A DNA stretch of 47,035 nt from JAMIFN01 sp035906235. GTDB lineage: Bacteria > Pseudomonadota > Gammaproteobacteria > Burkholderiales > Burkholderiaceae_C. The notes below the pieces were generated by a model. The model worked only from the letters and a program-made list of their open reading frames with translations. It was not told the origin of the DNA and ran no database searches. The stretch spans positions 1-47,035 of the forward strand of contig JAMIFN010000101.1 of assembly GCA_035906235.1 (NCBI GenBank). Reading direction: 5' to 3'. The position numbers and the translations under genes were made by a program. The first letter of the stretch is position 1; every line of letters starts with the position of its first letter. Below, one piece after another: positions 1-6,964 of the stretch.

Positions 1-231
1 GCTAATCGCAACCTCACCAGAGTGGTGGTCGTGCCAGTGACTAGCAACACCGGGCGGCAATATCCAGGCGAAGCGCTCATCACCGTTGCAGGACAAAGCA
101 GTAAAGCAATGGCCGATCAGATCATGGCAGCGGATAAATCACGCTTAAAAACTCGGCTGGACATGCTTTCTAAGGCAGACATCCTGGCTGTGGAAGATGC
201 CATCAAAATTCACCTGGCCTTGCCCCGTTAA
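1..231 (+). CDS. MazF/PemK-family endoribonuclease toxin, C-terminal part (cut by window edge)
   Basis: The reading frame is open from the first base and gives 76 residues before the TAA stop. The visible part matches the C-terminal half of MazF/PemK/ChpB toxins: a VVVVPVTSN strand, the YPGEALI segment, the KAMADQIMAADKSRL stretch and a final helix. Known members cleave mRNA in a sequence-dependent way and are held in check by a cognate antitoxin, which would lie upstream outside the window. The N-terminal half, with the usual catalytic Arg, is not visible, so activity cannot be judged. A second toxin-antitoxin pair follows about 220 bp downstream, which fits an island or defence-type neighbourhood. 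An in-frame ATG at 22 exists, but homology continues to its left. Confidence 0.75.
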   Translation, partial: ANRNLTRVVVVPVTSNTGRQYPGEALITVAGQSSKAMADQIMAADKSRLKTRLDMLSKADILAVEDAIKIHLALPR

Positions 232-393
232 TTCAAGGCAAACAAACACACGAACGAAGATACCTCAGCAAAGCGCAATCCTTGCGAGCGTAAGCGATGC
301 AGCAATCCACAAGCTATGGCTGCCCCTGTTTTCTGTGTTGCTCTTGGCGTCATTTAGCACGCAACAGAATCACAAGTTTGTTATCTGTATGCA

Positions 394-408
394 CAAATTA
401 CCAATTTG
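394..408. promoter_or_regulatory. Inverted repeat, possible toxin-antitoxin operator
   Basis: A perfect 6-bp inverted repeat, CAAATT and AATTTG with a 3-bp spacer, lies about 40 bp upstream of the antitoxin start codon. Antitoxins with ribbon-helix-helix domains commonly repress their own promoter by binding such palindromes. The assignment as operator is inferred from position and symmetry only. Confidence 0.35.
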
Positions 409-449
409 ATGGACAATCATGAAAATTTAGTGTGCTAAGGAGAATCGTC

Positions 450-737
450 ATGACCACAGGAAGCATCAATTTCAAAATCGACAATGAATTGAAAGATCAG
501 TTTCAGCAATTGGCAAAAAATCTAGGGGCGAACACCACGGCTTTGCTGACCATGTTTGTCAAGAAAGCGGTGGATGAGCAAGGAATCCCTTTTGAGGTCA
601 AGGCCAAGCCACAACTGAATGCCGTGTATCGGCAGCTTGCCGCCGAGGAAAGAGCCAAGCTCCAGGGCAAATTGCCTGATGATGCGCAGACTTTGGAACA
701 GGATTTCTTCACCAAAGCGCAAGCTCTGTATAAATGA
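450..737 (+). CDS. RelB/DinJ-type antitoxin
   Basis: A 95-residue protein whose first 45 residues have the ribbon-helix-helix pattern of RelB/DinJ antitoxins: the beta strand GSINFKID, then a helix with KDQFQQLAKNLGANTTALL, then a second helix ending at VDEQGIPFEV. The remainder is charged and probably disordered, and would wrap the toxin. ATG 450 was chosen because AAGGAG at 437-442 sits 7 bp upstream; an in-frame GTG at 432 would lie before this site. The gene overlaps the downstream toxin gene by four bases (ATGA), the usual translational coupling of type II pairs. Its job would be to neutralise the toxin and repress the operon, possibly through the inverted repeat at 394-408. Confidence 0.85.
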   Translation: MTTGSINFKIDNELKDQFQQLAKNLGANTTALLTMFVKKAVDEQGIPFEVKAKPQLNAVYRQLAAEERAKLQGKLPDDAQTLEQDFFTKAQALYK

Positions 738-1060
738 AGCGCTTTACGATTAAGCGTACCGCGCGTTTTGAACGGCATTTCTTCTCCATGCCTGAACGCT
801 TGGGCATCAGCAAGGTTCAGGCTTTAGAGGCGGTGCTGGAGATTAAAGAAGCCGTTGCCATCCTAGAAGAATTGGGCACACTGCCGCCTGAATATGGCTA
901 CAACTTGCACCAGCTAGAGCGCGAGCCTTGGGGTGGCTTTATGGAATTCCATGCCCTAGACGATGTGCTGGTCGTGTATGCAGAAGTCGCGCAAAAGCGT
1001 GTGATTCGTCTTTTGGGTATTTACAACCATGCCTTGCTTGCAAGTGGCAAGATTGACTGA
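734..1060 (+). CDS. RelE/YafQ/ParE-superfamily toxin
   Basis: A 108-residue protein immediately following, and overlapping by four bases, the RelB/DinJ-type antitoxin. It opens with a strand (KRFTIKRTARFERHF) typical of RelE-fold toxins and closes with the strand pair FMEFHALDDVLVVYAEV and KRVIRLLGIYNHALL. The latter corresponds to the family's usual pattern of a hydrophobic strand followed by a Gly/His segment. Known relatives either cleave mRNA on the ribosome (RelE, YafQ) or poison gyrase (ParE). Which of these applies is not decidable here, although a DinJ-type partner favours the mRNA interferase branch. Length is normal, and there is no truncation or frameshift. Confidence 0.8.
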   Translation: MKRFTIKRTARFERHFFSMPERLGISKVQALEAVLEIKEAVAILEELGTLPPEYGYNLHQLEREPWGGFMEFHALDDVLVVYAEVAQKRVIRLLGIYNHALLASGKID

Positions 1061-1168
1061 CTGACTCAGTCCAAGCCAGCAGACAAGCAGCCCCTCATCT
1101 CGGGAGTGGTTTCAGCGCTTGCGTTAATCGGCAAGTCGTTTAGGCACCAGTTCAGCCTAGCCCAGTAC

Positions 1169-1279
1169 ACGGGAACGCCTGCGTATGGTCAAAAACTCAG
1201 CGATGGCGGCGGATTGTTTATCTGGATTTCCAAACACGGCAAGTACTGGCGTTTGGCTTACCGCTATGACAAGAAGTAA
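1169..1279 (+). pseudogene. P4-type tyrosine integrase remnant (N-terminal DUF4102-like fragment)
   Basis: In this frame about 36 codons read PAYGQKLSDGGGLFIWISK, then HGKYWRLAYRYDKK and a stop at 1277-1279. This resembles the N-terminal arm-binding domain of P4-family integrases (pattern KLSDGGGLyLxVxxxGxKyWRxxYRxxGK). Complete enzymes are about 400 residues; here no start codon with a ribosome site and no catalytic domain is present, so it is a fragment. It lies about 100 bp from the 3' end of tRNA-Arg(UCU), the type of target P4-like integrases use. The rest of 1061-1376 holds no gene I can support. Confidence 0.6.
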
Positions 1280-1376
1280 AAAACACTTGCCCTCGGATAA
1301 TGTACTCAGTAGCTACATAACGGCTACACCGAATGTAGAAGGGGGCGTCCATGACAGCCGCTTCCCTTGAGAAAAC

Positions 1377-1453
1377 TGGCCTGCCCGGAGGGGATCGAAC
1401 CCCCGACCCACAGCTTAGAAGGCTGTTGCTCTATCCAACTGAGCTACGGGCAG
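1377..1453 (-). tRNA. tRNA-Arg (anticodon UCU)
   Basis: Read on the minus strand, the 7-bp acceptor stem CTGCCCG/CGGGCAG closes, followed by a D-arm (GCTCAGTTGGATAGAGC), an anticodon stem ACAGC/GCTGT around loop CTTCTAA (anticodon TCT), a T-arm with TTCGATC, a G discriminator and an encoded CCA at 1377-1379. It reads codon AGA. Its 3' end faces the toxin-antitoxin and integrase remnant, consistent with use as an integration site. Confidence 0.95.
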
Positions 1454-1498
1454 GTGAAAAAACACGATGAAATAAGCGCTGAAAAACCAGCGCACATG

Positions 1499-1525
1499 AA
1501 AAAGCCCACTTTGCGTGGGCTTTTT
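1499..1525 (-). terminator. Rho-independent terminator between the two tRNA genes
   Basis: Perfect 11-bp inverted repeat AAAAAGCCCAC and GTGGGCTTTTT with a 5-base loop, with T-runs on both sides. It lies just after the 3' end of tRNA-Pro on the minus strand, so it most likely ends that transcript. This leaves tRNA-Arg to a separate promoter in the 45-bp gap. Confidence 0.75.
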
Positions 1526-1532
1526 GTATTGG

Positions 1533-1609
<77 letters not shown>

Positions 1610-1664
1610 ACTCGTTTCAAGCCTCGAATTATAGGCAGAAAAACGGGCGCTTTTTCGGTCTGTA

Positions 1665-3404
1665 TTAAACTTTTTTTGCCTGCGCTTGCACCAGCGGGTC
1701 GTTGTCGCGCAGTACGCGGCGCAAAATTTTGCCGACTGGGGTTTTGGGCAGCTCGGCGCGGAACTCGATGTGTTTGGGGCGTTTGTAGCCGGCCAGGTTT
1801 TCGCGGCAGTAGTGGCGGATGGTGTCTTCGTGCAGGGTGGGGTCTTTTTTGACCACAAAAAGTTTGACCGCTTCGCCGGTGTGTTCGTTAGGCACGGCGA
1901 CGACGGCGCATTCGAGCACGCCGGGCATTTTGCTGACAGCTTCTTCGACTTCGTTGGGGTAAACATTGAAGCCGCTGACCAAAATCATGTCTTTTTTGCG
2001 ATCGACGATTTTGAAATAGCCGCGCTCGTCCATGAAGCCGATGTCGCCGGTTTTGAGGAAGCCGTCAGCCGTCATGGTTTTGGCGGTTTCGTCTGGGCGC
2101 TGCCAATAGCCTTGCATGACTTGCGGGCCTTGGGCGACGAGTTCACCCGGGCTGCCCATGGGGACTTCGTGGCCTTCGTCATCGATGCATTTCATGATAG
2201 TGGACGGCATGGGCAGACCTATGGTGCCCGAGAAGACTTTGGTGTCGGCGGGCGTGCAGCTTAAAACGGGCGAGGTTTCTGATAGGCCATAGCCTTCGCA
2301 GATGGGGCAGCCCGTGGCATCTAGCCATTTTTCGGCCACGGCGCTTTGCACTGCCATGCCACCGCCGAGCGAGACGCGCAGATGGCTCCAATCTACGGTT
2401 TTGAAATCGGGGTGATTGACGAGGCCATTGAACAAAGTATTGACTGCGGGCAGGGCAGTGATGCGGTAGCGGCGCAGCTCTTTGAGCATGGCGGGGATGT
2501 CGCGCGGGTTGGGGATGAGCACCACGCTGCCGCCCAAGCGCATGGTTAGCATCATGCTGACGGTGAAGGCGAAGATGTGGTAGAGCGGCAGTGCTGCCAC
2601 ATTGACAAATTGCGTGCGCCCGTCTTTGACCTGTAGCACGGGGATGTTCCAGGCTTCAGCCTGCAAGGTGTTGGCGATCAAGTTGTCGTGGCTGAGCGCT
2701 GCGCCTTTGGCTACGCCCGTGGTGCCGCCGGTGTATTGCAGCACGGCGGTTTCGTGGCGCTGGCCACGGTAGGGGGTGTAACTGGCTTTGCGCCCCTGCG
2801 CCATCGCGGCTTTGAAGCTGGTGGCCTGCGGAATGTCGAAAGCGGGGATTTGCTTGCGCACATGGCGCAGCACAAAATTGACCACTGGGCCTTTGATGCC
2901 CAGCATATCGCCGATGGTGGCAACCACCACTTGCTGCACGCTGGGGACTTGGGGCAGGGTTTTGGCGACAGTGGCGGCAAAGTTTTCGAGCACCACAACG
3001 ATTTTGGCGCCAGCGTCTTGGAGCTGGTGTTCTAGCTCGGGGGCGGTGTAGAGCGGGTTGACATTGACCAAGATGGCGCCCATGCGCAAGATGCCGGCCA
3101 CGGCAATCAAGAATTGCGGCACATTGACCATCATGACGGCCACGCGGTCGCCCGCCTGCACGCCTATGCTTTGTAGATAAGCGGCGAAGTGGCGGCTTTG
3201 TTCGTCAATTTGGCCATAGCTGTAGTCTTTGCCCATGAAGTGGCAAAGTGGGCTAGTGGCGTATTTTTTGAAGTTTTCTTCGACAAAGGCGGGTAAATTT
3301 TCCCAGGCGCTGGTGTCTATGCTGAGGGGTACGCCTTTAGGGTAATGCTGTAGCCAGGGCATGGCGGCAGAAAGGCGGTTGTCAGGGGCGTTGCTGGTGC
3401 TCAT
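1665..3404 (-). CDS. fadD: Long-chain-fatty-acid--CoA ligase
   Basis: A 579-residue acyl-CoA synthetase of the AMP-binding (ANL) family. It activates long-chain fatty acids to acyl-AMP and then acyl-CoA at the inner membrane, feeding beta-oxidation. Landmarks: the P-loop-like YTGGTTGVAKG at 224-234, the adenine-binding GYGLSETSP at 371-379, DRKKDMILVSGFNVYP near 468-483 and the C-terminal catalytic lysine K559 in TPVGKI. Size matches E. coli FadD (561). ATG 3404 is preferred because GGAG lies six bases upstream; an ATG four codons earlier (3416) has no good ribosome site. The thiolase at 29702 could serve the same pathway but is not in an operon with it. The gene is transcribed toward tRNA-Pro and divergently from hemF. 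Confidence 0.93.
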   Translation of the reverse strand: MSTSNAPDNRLSAAMPWLQHYPKGVPLSIDTSAWENLPAFVEENFKKYATSPLCHFMGKDYSYGQIDEQSRHFAAYLQSIGVQAGDRVAVMMVNVPQFLIAVAGILRMGAILVNVNPLYTAPELEHQLQDAGAKIVVVLENFAATVAKTLPQVPSVQQVVVATIGDMLGIKGPVVNFVLRHVRKQIPAFDIPQATSFKAAMAQGRKASYTPYRGQRHETAVLQYTGGTTGVAKGAALSHDNLIANTLQAEAWNIPVLQVKDGRTQFVNVAALPLYHIFAFTVSMMLTMRLGGSVVLIPNPRDIPAMLKELRRYRITALPAVNTLFNGLVNHPDFKTVDWSHLRVSLGGGMAVQSAVAEKWLDATGCPICEGYGLSETSPVLSCTPADTKVFSGTIGLPMPSTIMKCIDDEGHEVPMGSPGELVAQGPQVMQGYWQRPDETAKTMTADGFLKTGDIGFMDERGYFKIVDRKKDMILVSGFNVYPNEVEEAVSKMPGVLECAVVAVPNEHTGEAVKLFVVKKDPTLHEDTIRHYCRENLAGYKRPKHIEFRAELPKTPVGKILRRVLRDNDPLVQAQAKKV

Positions 3405-3703
3405 GCGGATCTCCATTTCTTGTGCGTAGACAAGTTATCCTCGTTGTGTTTGGCTAATAATAGCCGCAAGCTTGGCTTTGTGGTGTCCTTCACTGTTTTC
3501 TATGATCAGCACTCGGTTAAAAGCAACACATGGCCGTGCTTGGCTGTGTTGTTGGCTGGGATTAATTGCTGCATAGGCAGCGTCAAGCTCGTTGCATCTG
3601 CTTGCTGCAAGCATTTCATGCATTGCTTCTGTGAGCATAGGGTATGCGAAGTGAGTGAAAGATGGGTTTTCCAGCCAATGGGGCTGGTGTTGTGAGGATT
3701 GTG
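3405..3703. other. Divergent intergenic region between fadD and hemF
   Basis: About 300 bp separating two divergent genes, so it should hold both promoters. I see no convincing small gene, RNA gene or copy of the window's intergenic repeat. GAGG at 3694-3697 is the ribosome site used to place the hemF start. Confidence 0.4.
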
Positions 3704-4642
3704 ATGACGACTGATTTTTCTGCTGTTTCTGTGTATTTGCAAGGCTTGCAAAAACGCATCGTGGACAGTTTAGATGCCATCGACGGCAAGCCTTTTGTGC
3801 GCGATGCTTGGCAAAAGCCTGCGGGCGAAAGCCTGCAAGGGCAGGGCGTGACTTGCATTGTGGAAGGCGGCGCCGTGTTCGAGCGCGCGGGCTGCGGCTT
3901 TAGCCAAGTTAGAGGCCCAGCCCTCCCCCAATCGGCCACGCAAAAGCGCCCCGAACTCGCCAATAGCCCTTTTGAGGCCTGTGGCGTGTCGCTGGTATTT
4001 CACCCACAAAACCCCTATGTGCCCACTGTGCACATGAATGTGCGCATGTTGCGCGTGACGACACAGCTGGGGCAAGAGGTTTGCTGGTTTGGCGGCGGCA
4101 TGGATTTAACGCCCTACTACGGTTTTGAAGAAGATGCGCGGCACTTCCACCAAGTTTGCCGCGATGCGCTCGCGCCCTTTGGCGAAGAGCGCTACCCCGC
4201 CTACAAGCGCTGGTGCGACGAATATTTCTTCCTGAAGCACCGGCAAGAGCAACGCGGCATAGGCGGAATTTTTTACGACGATGTCAGCGATTTGGGTTTT
4301 GAAGGCGGCTTTGCCATGATGCAGGCGGTGGGCGATGCCTTCCTTCAGGCCTATCTTCCCATAGTAGAAAAACGCCAAGCCACACCTTTTAGCCAGCGCG
4401 AACGCGAATTTCAGCTCTACCGCCGTGGGCGCTATGTGGAATTCAATTTGGTGTTTGATCGCGGCACGCATTTTGGCTTGCAATCGGGCGGACGCACCGA
4501 ATCGATTTTGCTATCCATGCCGCCGCAGGCCAATTGGGCCTATCAAAAAGAATGGCCTGAGGGCAGCCCCGAACACGATTTAACAGCCAAATTCTTGCTG
4601 CCCCGCGACTGGCTGGGTTTAGGGCCAGGGCATAGTGCGTAA
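3704..4642 (+). CDS. hemF: Oxygen-dependent coproporphyrinogen-III oxidase
   Basis: A 312-residue soluble enzyme that oxidatively decarboxylates coproporphyrinogen III to protoporphyrinogen IX in haem synthesis, using O2. Family signatures are clear: FHPQNPYVPTVHMNVRML around residues 99-116, CWFGGGMDLTPYYGFEED at 127-144, a KHRQEQRGIGGIFYDD segment, and the C-terminal block RRGRYVEFNLVFDRGTHFGL with GGRTESILLSMPP. Length is close to E. coli HemF (299). The ATG at 3704 has GAGG six bases upstream; the frame is open further 5' to 3662, but those codons lack homology. The stop overlaps the GTG start of nadD by eight bases, so the two are co-translated. Presence of HemF indicates aerobic or facultative life. 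Confidence 0.95.
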   Translation: MTTDFSAVSVYLQGLQKRIVDSLDAIDGKPFVRDAWQKPAGESLQGQGVTCIVEGGAVFERAGCGFSQVRGPALPQSATQKRPELANSPFEACGVSLVFHPQNPYVPTVHMNVRMLRVTTQLGQEVCWFGGGMDLTPYYGFEEDARHFHQVCRDALAPFGEERYPAYKRWCDEYFFLKHRQEQRGIGGIFYDDVSDLGFEGGFAMMQAVGDAFLQAYLPIVEKRQATPFSQREREFQLYRRGRYVEFNLVFDRGTHFGLQSGGRTESILLSMPPQANWAYQKEWPEGSPEHDLTAKFLLPRDWLGLGPGHSA

Positions 4643-5276
4643 GCTGCTGTATTACGGCGGCTCTTTTGATCCGCCCCATGCGGCGCATCGCGCGGTCTTG
4701 CAAGCCGCACTGCGTTTGGTGCAGCCCGACGCCGCGCTGATTGTGCCCACAGGCAATGCCAGCAGCTACAAAACCCGTGCGTTGAGCGCACCCGAGCACC
4801 GTTTGGCCATGTGTGACTTGGCTTTTGCTGATTTCCCCCAGGTGCAAATCAGCAGCGTAGAAGCCTATAGCGACACGCCCAGCTACACCATCGAAACCCT
4901 CGAGAACATCGAACAAAGCAGCGCCCAGCCCATAGACTGGCATCTGCTCTTGGGCACGGATCAAATGGCGCACATCCAAAACTGGCAGCGTTGGCAGCCA
5001 TTGTTGAGCAAAGTGACAGTGATTCTTGCGCCCCGTGCGGGGCTAGATGCCGCAAGCCTGGCGCAAAGCAGGCACAATAGCGCCCTTTGCGCCCGCTTGC
5101 AGCATGTGCCTACGCTTGAAATGGATGTGTCCTCTACCGATTTGCGTCAGCGACTGTCGCATTGGGGTGCAAGTCGCAGGGCTGATACTGGGATCGATAC
5201 CGATACTGCAGCGTTGACGGCATTGCTAGGCGCACCGGTCTTGCGGTATATTGCCGCGCATTCTCTTTATTTCTGA
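4635..5276 (+). CDS. nadD: Nicotinate-nucleotide adenylyltransferase
   Basis: A 213-residue nucleotidyltransferase that adenylates nicotinate mononucleotide to deamido-NAD in NAD synthesis. It shows the N-terminal GGSFDPPHAAH motif (family form GGSFDPxHxGH; the glycine before the last His is alanine here), the LLLGTDQMAHIQNWQRW segment, and the C-terminal SSTDLRQRL motif (family ISSTxIR). The start is GTG at 4635, inside the end of hemF. No better start exists downstream without losing the first beta strand. It is second in a hemF-nadD-rsfS-rlmH run, an order known from many betaproteobacteria. An inserted stretch (RADTGIDTDTAALT) precedes the last helix and looks lineage-specific. Confidence 0.93.
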   Translation: MRKLLYYGGSFDPPHAAHRAVLQAALRLVQPDAALIVPTGNASSYKTRALSAPEHRLAMCDLAFADFPQVQISSVEAYSDTPSYTIETLENIEQSSAQPIDWHLLLGTDQMAHIQNWQRWQPLLSKVTVILAPRAGLDAASLAQSRHNSALCARLQHVPTLEMDVSSTDLRQRLSHWGASRRADTGIDTDTAALTALLGAPVLRYIAAHSLYF

Positions 5277-5286
5277 AAATAAGCCC

Positions 5287-6096
5287 ATGGTCACTGCCGC
5301 TAAAGCCCCGAAAAAAACCCCGAAAAAATCCAGTAGTAAAACCGACAGCGGCATTGCCGAGTTGCAGCACGCCATCGTGGTGGGCTTAGAGGATGTCAAA
5401 GCTGTGGATATCCAGGTGTTTGACACCGAACACCAAACCTCATTGTTTGAGCGCGTCATGATCGCCAGCGGCAACAGCAACCGCCAAACCCGTGCCTTGG
5501 CCTCTAGCGTAGTTGACAAGGTGCGTGAAGCGGGTTTTCCGAAACCCCGCATCGAAGGTTTGGAAAATGGCGAATGGATCATCGTCGACTGCGGCATGGC
5601 GGTCTGCCACATCATGCAACCCTTGATCCGCAGCTATTACCACCTGGAAGACATTTGGGGTGAAAAGCGCGTCGCTGCGGTCAAGCTTGCGCGTCAAAAA
5701 GCGGAAGATAAAAAAGCTGAGAAAAAAGAAAAAAAATCAGGTAAGAAAACTGAGAATACGGCTGCGGAAAAAACAGACAAAAAGACGACCAAAAAGGCTG
5801 CTCCAGCGACCGCCAAGTCCATAAGTGCCGAAAAAGCGCCGGCGAAGAAAACTGCGAGTAAAAAAGTGATCAGCAAAACATTGGCCAGCTCTGAGTCTGT
5901 GCAGCTTGCTGTCAAAAAAGCGCCAGCCAAAAAAGCACCAAGCAAAGTTGGGGCGACAAAAGCAGCGGCCGTGAAAAAGGCGGCATCGCTGCCCGTGTCT
6001 GCTAAAAAAGTGGCGGCTAAAAAAGCCCCTGCTAAAAAAGCCCCTGCAAAAAAGGCGCCTGCAAAAAAAGTCGTCAGCAAGAAAACGGCTGAATAA
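5287..6096 (+). CDS. rsfS: Ribosomal silencing factor RsfS with lysine/alanine-rich tail
   Basis: Residues 22-127 are the RsfS (Iojap/YbeB) domain, which binds ribosomal protein uL14 and blocks subunit joining when nutrients are scarce. Diagnostic parts include VFDTEHQTSLFERVMIASG, SNRQTRALASSV, GEWIIVDCGMAVCHIM and YYHLEDIWG. E. coli RsfS is 105 residues; this protein has 269. The extra part is a basic N-terminal leader (about 20 residues) and a 142-residue tail of KKAPAKK and KTASKK units resembling histone H1 or Alg/HctB-type nucleoid proteins. The tail is disordered and strongly positive, so RNA, DNA or ribosome binding is likely, but this is inference. ATG 5287 lies 10 bases after the nadD stop; an ATG at 5251 inside nadD is less likely. 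Co-transcribed with nadD and rlmH. Confidence 0.92.
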   Translation: MVTAAKAPKKTPKKSSSKTDSGIAELQHAIVVGLEDVKAVDIQVFDTEHQTSLFERVMIASGNSNRQTRALASSVVDKVREAGFPKPRIEGLENGEWIIVDCGMAVCHIMQPLIRSYYHLEDIWGEKRVAAVKLARQKAEDKKAEKKEKKSGKKTENTAAEKTDKKTTKKAAPATAKSISAEKAPAKKTASKKVISKTLASSESVQLAVKKAPAKKAPSKVGATKAAAVKKAASLPVSAKKVAAKKAPAKKAPAKKAPAKKVVSKKTAE

Positions 6097-6110
6097 GCGC
6101 GCCAAAGGCG

Positions 6111-6596
6111 ATGAAAGTTTGCATCATCGCCATTGGGCAAAAAATGCCATCGTGGGCGCAGCAGGCGTTTGACGATTACGCCAAGCGCATGCCGCCAGAA
6201 TGGAAATTTGCGTGCAAGGCGCTCAAAGCCGAACCGCGCAGCAGCGGCACATCCACCGCCAAAGTCATGCAGGCCGAAGCCGAGCGCATCGTGCAAGCCA
6301 TAGCCAGCCTAGGCAAAAGCACCTGTGTGGTGGTTCTGGACGAGCATGGAAAGGGGCAAACAACCCAGCAGCTGGCGCAGTTCATCACGGCGGTGCAGGA
6401 GCAAGGGCAGGGCGAGAACTTGGCCTTTATCATCGGTGGTGCTGACGGTTTAGACCCCAGTGTCAAAGCGGCGGCGCAGCGGCAAATCCGCGTTTCAGAC
6501 ATGACGCTGCCCCATGCGATGGTGCGGGTGCTGCTGACTGAGCAAATTTATCGCGCCTGGTCCTTGGCTGCGGGTCATCCTTACCATCGAGAATAA
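6111..6596 (+). CDS. rlmH: 23S rRNA (pseudouridine-1915-N3) methyltransferase
   Basis: A 161-residue SPOUT methyltransferase (E. coli RlmH 155) that methylates pseudouridine 1915 in helix 69 of 23S rRNA on assembled 70S ribosomes, using SAM. Visible family blocks: the N-terminal strand KVCIIAIGQKMPSW, LDEHGKGQTTQQLAQ, the SAM-binding knot FIIGGADGLDP, and the C-terminal LTEQIYRAWSLAAGHPYHRE, ending in the invariant YHRE. It starts 14 bp after the rsfS stop and ends the cluster here. In many relatives maf and rng follow; in this window a MITE begins 38 bp downstream instead. Confidence 0.96.
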   Translation: MKVCIIAIGQKMPSWAQQAFDDYAKRMPPEWKFACKALKAEPRSSGTSTAKVMQAEAERIVQAIASLGKSTCVVVLDEHGKGQTTQQLAQFITAVQEQGQGENLAFIIGGADGLDPSVKAAAQRQIRVSDMTLPHAMVRVLLTEQIYRAWSLAAGHPYHRE

Positions 6597-6634
6597 GGGG
6601 CGGGCATTGGGAGGAGTCTGTACCAAGTGCTTAG

Positions 6635-6796
6635 GGAACCTCTGCACAACCCCCTTTCGGCGCTGGCATCTCACCATCAGGTGGGCTACTTTGTTTAAAA
6701 AACTCACCAGAACGCCCGCTATGGCTCGTTTTTTAGCCTCGTATCCCATCCTGATGGATGAGCGCCCGCATCCAAAAAGGGTTTAGCAGAGGCTCC
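6635..6796. mobile_element. MITE-like element with IS5-type ends and TTAG target duplication
   Basis: A 162-bp element bounded by imperfect 18-bp terminal inverted repeats. The left end reads GGAACCTCTGCACAACCC and the complement of the right end reads GGAGCCTCTGCTAAACCC, matching at 15 of 18 positions. Both ends are flanked by TTAG (6631-6634 and 6797-6800), the 4-bp YTAR-type duplication typical of IS5-family insertion. It is too short for a transposase, so it would need one in trans. A short minus-strand frame inside (GYEAKKRAIAGVLVSFLNK) may be a relic of a parent element. Confidence 0.7.
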
Positions 6797-6846
6797 TTAG
6801 CATCCGTTGAAGATTTTGCAGAACTTGTTTTACTTAAACTTACGGC

Positions 6847-6890
6847 TATTTTTGTTGATTTATAGCGTAAAACCTGCCTAGGCAGCTATG
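6847..6890 (-). repeat. Intergenic repeat, copy 1 (partly degraded)
   Basis: On the minus strand this reads CATAGCTGCCTAGGCAGG followed by TTTTACG, matching the repeat family described under findings; the distal CAAAAA block is degraded. It lies 75 bp upstream of the cpoB start. Confidence 0.7.
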
Positions 6891-6964
6891 ATTTTATGCA
6901 TGCCAATTCGGTTCCTTAGCCCCTTTTTTGAAAATTTCTCATGGCTCGCTTAAAGGTATTCATC

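Noticed and set aside
197..409. Open frame of 70 codons after the MazF-like gene
   Set aside because: Overlaps the toxin end, has no ribosome site or family resemblance, and runs through the probable promoter of the next operon.
5694..6296. Minus-strand open frame of 200 codons rich in Phe, Ala and Leu
   Set aside because: It is the antisense shadow of the lysine-rich RsfS tail (AAA/AAG read backwards gives TTT/CTT) and resembles membrane protein only by composition.
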